Shown one piece after another: positions 1-9,306 of a stretch of DNA of 64,000 nt (position 1 is the first letter of the stretch; each line of letters begins with the position of its first letter). The notes under the pieces were generated by a model. That model had not been told where the DNA came from. It saw only the letters and a program-made list of their open reading frames with translations, and made no database searches. The position numbers and the translations under genes were made by a program. The DNA lies in assembly GCA_947498765.1 (NCBI GenBank), contig CANMLG010000049.1, positions 1 through 64,000 on the forward strand, in the 5' to 3' direction. Origin of the DNA: an uncultured Aquimarina sp. (GTDB taxonomy: Bacteria > Bacteroidota > Bacteroidia > Flavobacteriales > Flavobacteriaceae).

Positions 1-77
1 TGTTAGATGTTAGATGTTAGATGTTAGATGTTAGATGTTAGATGTTAGATGTTAGATGTTAGATGTTAGATGTTAGA
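1..77. repeat. Heptanucleotide tandem array (TTAGATG)n
   Basis: Ten complete head-to-tail copies of the 7-base unit TTAGATG occupy 3-72, with partial units at both ends. The array starts at the first base of the window, so the true copy number is unknown. It lies in the region downstream of the stop codon of the minus-strand beta-helix gene. The copies are perfect, which suggests active slippage or recent expansion. No coding role is visible. Confidence 0.95.
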
Positions 78-177
78 ATGAACAAAATCTCACCTTTCTT
101 CTGCGCTTTTCTTCATCTTTTTATCTAAAAATTACGAACACAAATTCTAATATTCCAAACAATAAAAAACTAAATTT

Positions 178-220
178 CAACCATCAACCATCAACCATCT
201 AACTTTGTCAACTGTCAACT
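178..220. repeat. Two further short heptamer arrays
   Basis: CAACCAT is repeated three times at 178-198 and GTCAACT twice at 207-220. Both have the same 7-base period as the array at 1-77 but a different unit, and the last ends 8 bases before the stop codon of the gene at 229. Three arrays of one period in 220 bp suggest an intergenic heptamer-repeat region rather than chance. Confidence 0.8.
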
Positions 221-228
221 TAAAGAAT

Positions 229-2793
229 TTACAATTTGATCAATTTAAATGAAGCTCCTGATTCTATATCTTTTACTAAGTACATTCCTTTTGACAAATT
301 AGAAACATCCAATTGATTTGTTTCTCTTTGTAAAAAAGTACTTAATAATAATTTCCCAGACAGATCATAAATTGCTAATTTTAGTGCTTTCTTTTTTAAA
401 TTAATGGTTAAAAAATCTGACACGGGATTCGGATATACCTCAGCACTTTTTAATTGAAAATCTGGAATGGATAACGTACTTGATAAAACAATATCTATTT
501 TATTCAAATTCAGTAAAAACTCCGACTCTCCTTCAAATACAAACTTCAAATTTTGTTCTCCAGCATTCAAACTTATATTTTTATTTACAGTAATCCATTG
601 TTGCCATCCCCCAGTATTTTCTATACTTATACTTCCCAATAATGTATTATTACTCATAATACGAATAGTACCACCTTGAGTATCCGAAGCCACTCTAAAT
701 CCTAAAGAATATTCATCCGAGGTTTCAACATTAACCGCATACTCCACAAAGTCATTCGCACTTATAAAACCAACATTTAAACCACCTCCAATATCACTGG
801 TTGGCTCGGTCTGCACTCCTTTTTGATTAGAAAAACTTTCTGCCTCAATACTACCTGGTATTTGTTGGTACTCTAACTCACATACTTCGCCTGGTAAATT
901 ATAACAACCATTGCCAGATGGTCCTTTTTCTACATCCCAATCAATTCCCGCCACCCAAGTATCACCTAACTCATAGGCTCCTACATCTGGATTTGTTCCT
1001 TTAAAACCATCAGTAATTCCAGTAATAATTCTACCAAAATCTACCGCTTTTGCATTAGGTTTTAATCGATAATCATTAGCCTCCCAGTTCATATAAGAGT
1101 CTCTGTCTACTAAATTATTTTGTTTATCCGATTGAGGTTCCCACGTGGCCTCATCTTCTTGTCCGCCTCCACTTGAGCCTTCTTTATCAGTAATATTATT
1201 CCAAACATTTACATTAGTAAACTTTGTACCTTCTTTATGCCAAGCTCCCATGGTAGCCAAGTTTTTTGCAAATGAATTATTGTAGACGTTTATATTTGTT
1301 CCATCCCAATTGATCTGCACACTCGTCCATTCGGTATTCCAAACTACATTTCGGTATACGTTTACATTACCTGCATCATTATCCAAATAAATTCCTGCCG
1401 CTTTTCTGAGTTTTCCTCTAGATTCAGCATCATGAAACCAATTGTGATGAATTTCCATATTTAAATCTGATCCAATAGTATACAGTAACGCACAATCATC
1501 TGCTATTAAGTTACTCTTTGACACATCATTATATTCTATAGTAGAATTTTTAGTAATAATTTGAATAGCATCCCTACCCCCATTTTCAATCACATTTTTA
1601 CTTATCAAACAATTTGATACCCCACGAGATAACACAGGCGCATTATAATCCCCTAAATAATCAAAATCGTGAATGTAATTATTAATAATTCTGGTTCCAT
1701 TTCCTGTATCATAAATACCCGATCCTGCACCAAAAGCTATTTCACTATGCTCTATAATATTGTCTTTAGCTCCCCATTTTATAAAAATACTTCTACAATC
1801 TGCTATAAAAGATTGAGCAACTCCACGGTAATAATCGCCATGAAAATTACTTACTTTATAGATTCTATTTCCAGTACCATCAATTTCAATTCGGCCTCCA
1901 AGTAAAGCTAAACCATGTACCTCTACAAAATTTCTTTTATTTAAATTAATGGTCATTTGTCGGCGTCGCATACTTATTTGATTATTTACTGGTTGCCCTC
2001 CTCCTGTATGTATGTATACTGTTTTAGTGTTACTATCAAACCACCATTCGTTTTGATAATCCAATGCTCCTTTTACTCCTTCTAAAAAAAAGTCTCCACC
2101 ATCCGATGGTGGATGCGCTGCAATAATCCAAGCATCCCTTTTGTTTACAGTAAAATTAACTCTACCAGATGCTCCACCAGTAATAAATTCTCGCCAAGTT
2201 GTCCACCCAGATCCCTTTCGATCTCCATAAAACATAATGTTACCCCCTGTCCAATCTACATTAGGAATATCATCATTTAATAAAAAGGCATTGTTTAGAT
2301 TTGATGAATTAGATCCGCCTCCACTTCTAACAGAATTTAATGAAAATGGATCTTGATCTGTGTTATTAGGCCAGCGAGCTAAATCCATTACCACATCATT
2401 ATTCATAAACATATTGTAATCCTTCAAATCCCAATCTACAGTAGTCTTGTAAATAGATCCTGAATCTAATTCCCAATTAGACAGGGATTGCATCGCCGAA
2501 ACAATTACCTTTTCACCTTCGTTTGCTTTAAAAATAATTGGATTTCCAGAAGTTCCCGAATTTTTAGGCCTAATAGTTTCAAAATATGTCCCCGCTCCGA
2601 TAATCACAATATCTCCTGCTTTAGCTTCTTCGGCTGCTTTAGATATTGTTAAGTAAGGTGAATTTTCTGTACCTTGATTAGTATCACTCCCTGCTTTAGA
2701 AACATAAATATCTTTTGCCGTTCCAAAAAAGAAATAGCATAAAAAAATAATAGTAGAGTAAAACTTAAAATTAAGTTGAGCAAAACAAATCAT
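229..2793 (-). CDS. Secreted right-handed beta-helix protein with CBM6 and T9SS sorting domain
   Basis: 854 aa. The N-terminus is a hydrophobic signal peptide ending near FFFGTAKDIYVS. Residues about 27-600 form a parallel beta-helix of the DUF1565/pectate-lyase-like kind: the opening YVSKAGSDTNQGTENSPY is typical, followed by many Asn-rich turns and an ARWPN motif seen in several beta-helix glycoside hydrolases and lyases. Residues about 648-775 (IEAESFSNQKG onwards) look like a family 6 carbohydrate-binding module. The last 70 residues (YPNPVSDFLTINLK ... LVKDIES) are a type A T9SS sorting domain, so the protein should be exported across the outer membrane and anchored or released. The exact polysaccharide and reaction (lyase or hydrolase) cannot be read from the sequence. 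It is transcribed away from era and probably monocistronic. Confidence 0.85.
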   Translation of the reverse strand: MICFAQLNFKFYSTIIFLCYFFFGTAKDIYVSKAGSDTNQGTENSPYLTISKAAEEAKAGDIVIIGAGTYFETIRPKNSGTSGNPIIFKANEGEKVIVSAMQSLSNWELDSGSIYKTTVDWDLKDYNMFMNNDVVMDLARWPNNTDQDPFSLNSVRSGGGSNSSNLNNAFLLNDDIPNVDWTGGNIMFYGDRKGSGWTTWREFITGGASGRVNFTVNKRDAWIIAAHPPSDGGDFFLEGVKGALDYQNEWWFDSNTKTVYIHTGGGQPVNNQISMRRRQMTINLNKRNFVEVHGLALLGGRIEIDGTGNRIYKVSNFHGDYYRGVAQSFIADCRSIFIKWGAKDNIIEHSEIAFGAGSGIYDTGNGTRIINNYIHDFDYLGDYNAPVLSRGVSNCLISKNVIENGGRDAIQIITKNSTIEYNDVSKSNLIADDCALLYTIGSDLNMEIHHNWFHDAESRGKLRKAAGIYLDNDAGNVNVYRNVVWNTEWTSVQINWDGTNINVYNNSFAKNLATMGAWHKEGTKFTNVNVWNNITDKEGSSGGGQEDEATWEPQSDKQNNLVDRDSYMNWEANDYRLKPNAKAVDFGRIITGITDGFKGTNPDVGAYELGDTWVAGIDWDVEKGPSGNGCYNLPGEVCELEYQQIPGSIEAESFSNQKGVQTEPTSDIGGGLNVGFISANDFVEYAVNVETSDEYSLGFRVASDTQGGTIRIMSNNTLLGSISIENTGGWQQWITVNKNISLNAGEQNLKFVFEGESEFLLNLNKIDIVLSSTLSIPDFQLKSAEVYPNPVSDFLTINLKKKALKLAIYDLSGKLLLSTFLQRETNQLDVSNLSKGMYLVKDIESGASFKLIKL

Positions 2794-2960
2794 AACTAAA
2801 AATAAATTATATGAACTTGGCTAAAATAGAAAAAGCATTTTCTTTGTTTTGTTAAAAACCTTTGGTTTGTAAGTCTTTTCCTAAATTATTTTAACAATTT
2901 CGATGATAGGTTTTTATTAATTGTCAAGTTACTTCGAAACAAATTACTCATAATCCATAT

Positions 2961-2993
2961 TTGCACAAATGAACTCAAAAACCCCTACCTTTG
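2961..2993 (+). promoter_or_regulatory. Bacteroidota-type promoter of era
   Basis: A perfect -7 box TACCTTTG lies at 2986-2993 with a TTG -33 element at 2961-2963 (22-base spacer). This matches the primary sigma consensus TTG-N(about 20)-TAnnTTTG of Bacteroidota. Transcription would begin near 3000, 12 bases before the era start codon. It argues against the in-frame TTG at 2991, which lies inside the promoter. Confidence 0.7.
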
Positions 2994-3011
2994 CAGCACA
3001 AATTACTTATC

Positions 3012-3899
3012 ATGGAAAATCACAAAGCTGGATTTGTTAATATTATCGGCAACCCAAATGTTGGTAAATCAACATTAATGAATGCTTTAATTGGCGAAAA
3101 ACTATCCATTATTACCTCAAAAGCGCAAACTACACGCCATCGCATTTTAGGAATTGTAAATAGTGATAATTTTCAAGTAATTTTTTCGGACACACCTGGT
3201 ATTATTAAACCTGCATATGAATTACAGGCATCCATGATGGATTTTGTAAAATCAGCTTTTGAAGATGCTGATGTACTTATTTACATGGTTGAAATTGGCG
3301 AAAAAGAATTAAAGGATGAGCAATTTTTTAAACGAATTAACAATTCAAAAATACCCGTTTTATTATTATTAAATAAAATTGATCAATCCAATCAAGAAAT
3401 TTTAGAGACCCAAGTTGCCTATTGGACTGAAAAAGTACCCAATGCCGAAATTTTACCTATTTCTGCTTTAGAAAAATTTAATATTCAAACTGTTTTTGAT
3501 CGTATTGTTGATTTACTCCCTGTTTCCCCTGCTTTTTACCCAAAAGATCAATTAACAGATAAACCTGAACGCTTTTTTGTTAACGAAGCTATTCGCGAAA
3601 AAATATTGTTACATTACAAAAAAGAAATTCCTTACGCTGTCGAAGTGGTCACCGAATCTTTTGAAGAAGACGATAAGATTATTCGTATCAATGCTGTTAT
3701 TATGGTAGAGCGCGAAACCCAAAAAGGGATCATTATTGGTCATAAAGGAAGCGCCATAAAGCGTGTCGGACAAGAAGCACGTCAGGATTTAGAAAAATTC
3801 TTTGGCAAACAAATACATATAGAACTTTTTGTTAAAGTCAATAAAAATTGGCGTAGCAATCAAAATCAATTAAAACGATTTGGTTACCAACAAAAATAA
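3012..3899 (+). CDS. era: GTPase Era
   Basis: Essential GTPase that binds 16S rRNA and helps 30S subunit maturation. The G1 motif GNPNVGKST lies near the N-terminus, with switch region TTRHRILG, G3 DTPG and G4 NKID in order. The C-terminal third is the KH RNA-binding domain with GIIIGHKGSAIKRVG. About 295 aa is the usual family length. An in-frame TTG at 2991 would add seven residues but overlaps the -7 box, so I take the ATG at 3012. The second ribosome-assembly GTPase, der, follows 145 bases downstream with its own promoter. Confidence 0.97.
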   Translation: MENHKAGFVNIIGNPNVGKSTLMNALIGEKLSIITSKAQTTRHRILGIVNSDNFQVIFSDTPGIIKPAYELQASMMDFVKSAFEDADVLIYMVEIGEKELKDEQFFKRINNSKIPVLLLLNKIDQSNQEILETQVAYWTEKVPNAEILPISALEKFNIQTVFDRIVDLLPVSPAFYPKDQLTDKPERFFVNEAIREKILLHYKKEIPYAVEVVTESFEEDDKIIRINAVIMVERETQKGIIIGHKGSAIKRVGQEARQDLEKFFGKQIHIELFVKVNKNWRSNQNQLKRFGYQQK

Positions 3900-3989
3900 G
3901 TATTGTAACACTTTACTATTTTTTATCAGCATTAAATATACACTTGCAAAACCTTAATTTAAGTAGTTTATAACTTAATACTTTATACG

Positions 3990-4022
3990 TTGTTCTAAAT
4001 ACTAAAATAAGGCGTACTTTTG
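3990..4022 (+). promoter_or_regulatory. Bacteroidota-type promoter of der
   Basis: A -7 box TACTTTTG lies at 4015-4022 and a TTG -33 element at 3990-3992, with the same 22-base spacer as the era promoter. The predicted start is about 15-20 bases before the der ATG. der therefore need not be read through from era. Confidence 0.65.
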
Positions 4023-4044
4023 CACAAAATTTGAAATCCTCAGT

Positions 4045-5355
4045 ATGAGTACAATAGTAGCCATTGTAGGTCGTCCAAACGTTGGAAAATCTACTTTTTT
4101 TAATCGATTAATTCAGCGTCGTGACGCTATTGTAGATTCTGTAAGCGGAGTAACCCGCGACCGTCACTATGGGAAATCCGAATGGAATGGTCGTGAATTT
4201 TCTGTTATTGACACTGGTGGTTATGTAGTTGGTAGTGATGATGTTTTTGAAAGTGAGATTGACAAACAAGTAGAACTTGCTATTGATGAATCTGACGCTA
4301 TTATTTTTATGGTTGATGTAGAAACTGGTATTACAAGTATGGACGAAGATGTCGCTAATCTTCTTCGTAAAGTAAAAAAACCTGTACTATTAGCCGTAAA
4401 CAAAGTAGATAATGCCATGCGAGTTAACGATGCCATGGAATTTTACAACCTTGGTTTAGGTGATTATTTTTCAATTGCTAGTATCAATGGAAGTGGAACA
4501 GGTGAATTACTTGATGAATTAGTAAAAATACTTCCTGAAAAAGAAGAAGATAAACGCGAAGATGAATTACCCCGTTTTGCCGTTGTAGGACGCCCAAATG
4601 CTGGTAAATCTTCGTTTATAAATTCCCTTATTGGGGAAGAAAGAAATATAGTTACCGATGTTGCTGGTACTACTCGTGACGCCATTGACACCAAATACAA
4701 CCGTTTTGGTTTTGAATTTAATTTGGTGGATACAGCAGGTATCCGAAGAAAATCAAAAGTAAAAGAAGACTTAGAATTTTACTCTGTAATGCGTTCCGTT
4801 CGTGCTATTGAACATGCCGATGTTTGCTTACTAGTGGTTGATGCTACTCGTGGATTTGATGCACAAGTACAAAATATTTTTTGGCTAGCAGAACGCAATC
4901 GAAAAGGAGTAGTTATTTTAGTTAATAAATGGGATTTAATTGAGGATAAAGGCAGTAATACCCCTAAAGAATTTGAAGCACATATTCGCAAACAGATTGC
5001 TCCATTTACCGATGTTCCTATTGTTTTTATTTCGGCCTTAACCAAGCAACGTATTTTTAAAGCCATGGAAACGGCTGTTGAAGTGTACAAAAACCGAAGC
5101 AAAAAAATTAAAACAAGTGTAATGAACGAAATTATGTTACCAATTGTGGAACATAATTCGCCCCCTGCATATAAAGGAAAATACGTTAAAATTAAATATT
5201 GCATGCAATTGCCTACTCCACAACCACAATTTGTGTTTTTCTGTAATTTGCCACAATACGTACGTGATCCCTATAAACGCTTTATCGAAAATCAGTTACG
5301 AAAAGAATTTGATTTCAATGGTGTACCCATTAATATTTACTTCAGAAAAAAATAG
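4045..5355 (+). CDS. der: GTPase Der (EngA)
   Basis: Ribosome-biogenesis GTPase acting on the 50S subunit. Two GTPase domains stand in tandem, the family hallmark: domain 1 has [12 protein letters not shown] and DTGGY, domain 2 (from about residue 178) has [12 protein letters not shown] and [15 protein letters not shown] and NKWD are the two G4 motifs. The C-terminal 80 residues form the KH-like domain ([13 protein letters not shown]). At 436 aa it is full length. It ends 48 bases before a strong terminator. Confidence 0.97.
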   Translation: MSTIVAIVGRPNVGKSTFFNRLIQRRDAIVDSVSGVTRDRHYGKSEWNGREFSVIDTGGYVVGSDDVFESEIDKQVELAIDESDAIIFMVDVETGITSMDEDVANLLRKVKKPVLLAVNKVDNAMRVNDAMEFYNLGLGDYFSIASINGSGTGELLDELVKILPEKEEDKREDELPRFAVVGRPNAGKSSFINSLIGEERNIVTDVAGTTRDAIDTKYNRFGFEFNLVDTAGIRRKSKVKEDLEFYSVMRSVRAIEHADVCLLVVDATRGFDAQVQNIFWLAERNRKGVVILVNKWDLIEDKGSNTPKEFEAHIRKQIAPFTDVPIVFISALTKQRIFKAMETAVEVYKNRSKKIKTSVMNEIMLPIVEHNSPPAYKGKYVKIKYCMQLPTPQPQFVFFCNLPQYVRDPYKRFIENQLRKEFDFNGVPINIYFRKK

Positions 5356-5403
5356 ATTTTTAGTGTTAAAATAATTCTAAAACCTCTATTAATCAATAAA
5401 ATG

Positions 5404-5437
5404 AAACCTGCGTTAATCTGATTAACGCAGGTTTTTA
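5404..5437 (+). terminator. Rho-independent terminator after der
   Basis: A 14-bp perfect stem (AAACCTGCGTTAAT / ATTAACGCAGGTTT) with a 3-base loop is followed by a T run. It lies 48 bases after the der stop. Confidence 0.9.
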
Positions 5438-5547
5438 ACTTAATCCCTAATTTTATTTATCAGATAATTCTGAAAACGAACGCTCAAACGTACAGTTTTA
5501 TTCTTTTTGCTGTTTCTTTGTCTTGCTTATTAATAACAAACAGTATC

Positions 5548-7470
5548 ATGACAACTAAACAAAAACCAACTATGTCGAAATTTGTTCGGTATACAAAAAT
5601 TGCATTACTGCTTAATTTCCTTTTTCTTTTTAGTTCATATGCTCAAAGAATAGGAGACGCGGGAATGCGCTTTGACAACTCAAAAATTGATCCCGCTTAC
5701 CCTCAAATGAGAGAATGGATGAAAGCTGGTGTACAAGGTGGGATTCCTTTACTTTCAAAAAGCAAAATCAAAAAAACAATTAATGCAACTAATAGCGATG
5801 GGATTAATAAAGCTATCGAAGAAGTTTCAAAAAACGGCGGAGGACAACTAAGACTTCGCAATGGAAATTACACTATTAATAAAACTATTTTTCCTAAAAA
5901 TAATGTTCGTATTGTAGGTCAAAGTAGAGATGGGGTAGTATTAACCATTACTATGAGAGGTAAAGATTCTGAAGCTATTTATTTTCGTGGAACTAAACAA
6001 GGTAGTCTTGAGCGTTTAACCATCAAAGGAAACCAAGCTGGCAAACCTGATCCTTTTAAATTAGAACTAGTAAAACCAAACTATGATATTAAAGGAGTCG
6101 TATTTGGTAGTGGTGCTAAAAACTGCTGGTTGGATAAAGTCACTATTTTAAATACAGGTGGATCTCCTGTTAATACATGGAAAACAGATCACCTAACCTT
6201 TAGGGATATGTACGTTGATGGTGTATGGAATAAAGGCGGTGGCGGAAGTGGCTATTTTGCCATACAAAGTGGTTATGCTTTAGTGTATAATTGTACTATT
6301 AAAAATTTGAGACATTTTGCTATTCAACGAGAAGGTGCCTATTATAATGTAGTCTATAAAAATAATATAACGCAAGATGTAAATTTCCATAATGCAGATG
6401 CAGGAAATAACTTAATAGAACAAAACAATATTACCATTCAATCTGGTTTTGATTTTCAATACCATGCCGTTATGGGACCTTGGGCAAGCTTCCATCGGGT
6501 ATCAGACAGAGACAATTACATTTACAAAAACACTTGCATAGAAAGGAATAACAATAATAGAAGAAGTTTTTCTGATAAAAATATTGTCTATTTAGGTCCT
6601 CGTAGAAAAGAAGAACGTAGTAGAATTCCTGAATTTCCTTTTGATAAATCAAAAAAAACCCCAAAACACGGTACATTTTACCCAGTAATTGAAAAAAACA
6701 CAGCTACTGCTCCACCAGTAGTTGTTAGTCCAACACCCACTCCGCCTAGCAATGTTAACAACAACAAACTTCAAAAAAACGGAGTGTTTTATATTCGAAA
6801 TAAATCTAATGGTCAAAATGTAATTGCGCCTAAATGGGATGACTATAATACCCGTATGTTTAACGCCCGTACTTTTAATGATCAAAAATGGGAATTCAAG
6901 CATATAGGTAATGGAATACATACTATAAAAAACCTAGGAACAAACAGATATTTAGAAATACCACATGGCAAATGTGATAACGGCAGTAATGTTGCCACAT
7001 GGACTAACGCCAACTCTGACCACCAAAAATGGATTTTAAATCAAAAAAATGGTGTTATTTATTTACTCCCAAAACATTGCCCAAGCAAAGCTCTTGATAA
7101 ACGTGGAGGAAAAGATCAAAATGTTCATTTATGGGCATTCAACCAAAATAACAACAATCAAAAATTTGAACTTATTCCGGTTTCTGGTCAAAAAAAATTA
7201 GATAAATTAAGTACTGCAGGTATACAATTATATCCAAATCCAGCAATTGATAATCTTAGCCTTAATTTTAGTGAAAATCACCAACCTATTAGCTATACTA
7301 TTACATCAGTATTGGGACAAACTTTACTACAAGGTGACTTTATTAATGATGGTAGTATTACCAAAAATATAAATGTTAATAATCTAAGTAGCGGTATTTA
7401 CTTTATACGCATCAACACCTCAAGCAATCAATCCTCTTTTGTTGAAAAATTTATGATTTCAAAACCATAA
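5548..7470 (+). CDS. Secreted beta-helix protein with ricin-type lectin and T9SS sorting domain
   Basis: About 640 aa from the ATG at 5548. A TTG at 5518 and an ATG at 5572 are in frame; the ATG at 5572 gives the tightest signal peptide (LLLNFLFLFSSYAQ). The first half is a right-handed beta-helix with a GGGQLRLRNGNYTINKTIFP entry strand, as in pectate-lyase-fold enzymes. After a Pro/Thr linker (SPTPTPPSN) comes a ricin B-type lectin domain with three Q-x-W/F repeats (NDQKWEF, DHQKWIL, NNQKFEL), expected to bind sugar. The C-terminus (YPNPAIDNLSLNFS ... GIYFIRI) is a T9SS type A sorting signal. The substrate is unknown; context suggests an algal or acidic polysaccharide. A terminator follows directly. 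Confidence 0.85.
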   Translation: MTTKQKPTMSKFVRYTKIALLLNFLFLFSSYAQRIGDAGMRFDNSKIDPAYPQMREWMKAGVQGGIPLLSKSKIKKTINATNSDGINKAIEEVSKNGGGQLRLRNGNYTINKTIFPKNNVRIVGQSRDGVVLTITMRGKDSEAIYFRGTKQGSLERLTIKGNQAGKPDPFKLELVKPNYDIKGVVFGSGAKNCWLDKVTILNTGGSPVNTWKTDHLTFRDMYVDGVWNKGGGGSGYFAIQSGYALVYNCTIKNLRHFAIQREGAYYNVVYKNNITQDVNFHNADAGNNLIEQNNITIQSGFDFQYHAVMGPWASFHRVSDRDNYIYKNTCIERNNNNRRSFSDKNIVYLGPRRKEERSRIPEFPFDKSKKTPKHGTFYPVIEKNTATAPPVVVSPTPTPPSNVNNNKLQKNGVFYIRNKSNGQNVIAPKWDDYNTRMFNARTFNDQKWEFKHIGNGIHTIKNLGTNRYLEIPHGKCDNGSNVATWTNANSDHQKWILNQKNGVIYLLPKHCPSKALDKRGGKDQNVHLWAFNQNNNNQKFELIPVSGQKKLDKLSTAGIQLYPNPAIDNLSLNFSENHQPISYTITSVLGQTLLQGDFINDGSITKNINVNNLSSGIYFIRINTSSNQSSFVEKFMISKP

Positions 7471-7488
7471 AGACGATATTAGATATTA

Positions 7489-7526
7489 AAAAAGGTTCAG
7501 AAAAAATTTAATTCTGAACCTTTTTT
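7489..7526 (+). terminator. Rho-independent terminator
   Basis: The stem AAAAAGGTTCAG / CTGAACCTTTTT is followed by a T run, 19 bases after the stop of the gene ending at 7470. Confidence 0.9.
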
Positions 7527-7577
7527 ATATCCCATTTTCGCAACCCTTAATACAAATTACAGATAGTATATTCTTTT

Positions 7578-7751
7578 AACCCAGATTATGCACTAGAATT
7601 TTGTAATGAGGTATTAAAGCACAATAAAAACAAGTACTTTCTCAATTTCAGCATAGCACCACTATGGTTAAATTGAAAAGTGCAACAAAAGTGTTTGTTT
7701 TTGAAGTAATTTCATAACGGAATAAATTTTCTAATGCATAATTTGGGTTTA
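7578..7751. repeat. MITE-like repeat, copy A
   Basis: A 174-bp element with terminal inverted repeats: left end AACCCAGATTATGCACTAGA at 7578, right end TTCTAATGCATAATTTGGGT up to 7751, which is its near reverse complement. The interior shares the CAGCATAGC and TATGGTTAAATT segments with the copies at 59687 and 58750. It encodes nothing convincing. The right end supplies the stop codon of the sulfatase gene (TAA, 7751-7749 on the minus strand). Confidence 0.75.
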
Positions 7752-9296
7752 ATAGTAATCCCAAAAATCATACTTTTCTCCTGCAATATTTTCCTTTTTA
7801 TCCCCTAATTCAACAGCTCTTTTTTTCATAGTTTGTTGCATTTGTTGTAACCTATCTTGATATTCAGGAAAAAAAGATAAATCTTGGGTTTCCCAAGGAT
7901 CGACTTTTACATTAAAAAGCTGAGTTACTCTGGACCCGGTAAAATACTCTCCTTTTTCTTTAGAGTAATTTTTGGCTCGTACATATTCAATTAACTTAAA
8001 ATCCCCTTCGCGATAAGCGCGCTGAAATTGTTTATACGCATGGTACGTACTTTTTCTATGATCTAGGGTTTGTTTTTTCAATAAAGGCATTAAGCTTTTT
8101 CCCTTTACGGAAGAAGGAATAGTAACTCCCGTTAACTCGCAAATGGTTGGAAAAATATCATGAATGTAGGTAAACTTTTCAATTCTTTCTCCTTTATTCT
8201 TAATAATTCCACCAGATAGAATTAAAGGTACATGAACACCATCTTCATCATAAATATTTTGTTTACCCATTAACCCATGATTACCAACGGCTAAGCCACT
8301 ATCACCTGCAAAAACAATTAATGTATTTGCATACTTTCCGCTATCTTTTAAACTTTGGATTACTTGTCCTATTTGAGAGTCTAAATGCGTAATAGCAGCA
8401 TAATAATCACTTAAGTGTTTTTGAGCTATTTCCTTTGTTCTCGGCCAAGGGGCTAAAGCTTCATCACGCAAATACATATGACCATTATCAAAAGGATGTT
8501 GCTTAGTATATGAAGGTGGCAGATTTATTGTTTCTTCTGGATATTCTTTTTTAAACTTTTCGGGTGCCTGTCTGGGATCATGTGGTGCATGAAATGCCAA
8601 ATACATCATAAAAGGTTCTTTATTACGGTATTTTTTAATGAATTTCGAGGCGCTTTCTGCAAAAATTTCTGAAGTATGTAGCCCATCTTTTTCCGTTCCA
8701 AAAGGACCTTTTTTATCCTCTTTACTAACTAAACGTTGTTTTCTTTTTCCTTTTTTATCAAAAGAAATTAAATACGCATCTTCCTTTTTAAATGCTCCTT
8801 TGACATCCCAGTCCCAAAAGGGCATTCGAAAATGATCCTGTAAATACACCCCTAAACCCATAATTTTATCTCCAGAATCAAAAGATCGGTGTAATGATCC
8901 TTTATCCTGATGCCATTTCCCTACAATATGGGTATAATAACCCGATTTTTTAAAAGTTTCGCCAATGGTAGCATGCTGTTGAGGAATCACAAAACCCTTA
9001 CCTTGTAACTGAAACACATTACGACCCGAAAGTAACATAGCACGGCTAGGCACACATGTAGCCCCCGAAAAAGCCCCCATTAAATAGGCATTTGTAAATG
9101 CCACCCCATTTGCTGCTAATGCATCAATATTTGGGGTTTTTACTTCCATTCCGCCAAGGGCATGTACTCCGGAATATCTATGATCATCTGTATAAATGAC
9201 TAGCACATTTGGCTTATCATTTACAGACTGTGCTTTAATTTTTACACAGGCAATTACTATTGCTATTATTAAACAACTATGTTTGCTAAGTTTCAT
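7749..9296 (-). CDS. Secreted type I sulfatase
   Basis: 515 aa with an N-terminal signal peptide (IIAIVIACVKIKAQS). The formylglycine signature CVPSR is at residues 81-85, so Cys81 should be converted to formylglycine. The metal-binding YTDDHR near residue 35 and the AFHAPHDPRQAP and AGDSGLAVGNHGLMG regions complete an S1-family arylsulfatase core. It hydrolyses sulfate esters, here probably from a polysaccharide, because it is the last gene of a minus-strand operon with two GH28-type proteins (11-base gap). The Cys-type sulfatase needs an anaerobic or formylglycine-generating maturase, which is not in this window. The stop codon lies in the end of MITE-like repeat A. Confidence 0.92.
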   Translation of the reverse strand: MKLSKHSCLIIAIVIACVKIKAQSVNDKPNVLVIYTDDHRYSGVHALGGMEVKTPNIDALAANGVAFTNAYLMGAFSGATCVPSRAMLLSGRNVFQLQGKGFVIPQQHATIGETFKKSGYYTHIVGKWHQDKGSLHRSFDSGDKIMGLGVYLQDHFRMPFWDWDVKGAFKKEDAYLISFDKKGKRKQRLVSKEDKKGPFGTEKDGLHTSEIFAESASKFIKKYRNKEPFMMYLAFHAPHDPRQAPEKFKKEYPEETINLPPSYTKQHPFDNGHMYLRDEALAPWPRTKEIAQKHLSDYYAAITHLDSQIGQVIQSLKDSGKYANTLIVFAGDSGLAVGNHGLMGKQNIYDEDGVHVPLILSGGIIKNKGERIEKFTYIHDIFPTICELTGVTIPSSVKGKSLMPLLKKQTLDHRKSTYHAYKQFQRAYREGDFKLIEYVRAKNYSKEKGEYFTGSRVTQLFNVKVDPWETQDLSFFPEYQDRLQQMQQTMKKRAVELGDKKENIAGEKYDFWDYY

Positions 9297-9306
9297 TAAC
9301 TTTTTT

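Noticed and set aside
1..77. Possible CRISPR array
   Set aside because: The unit is 7 bases with no spacers, so it is a simple tandem repeat.
4779..5204. 141-aa minus-strand frame inside der
   Set aside because: It lies wholly within the strongly supported der gene and has no family features.
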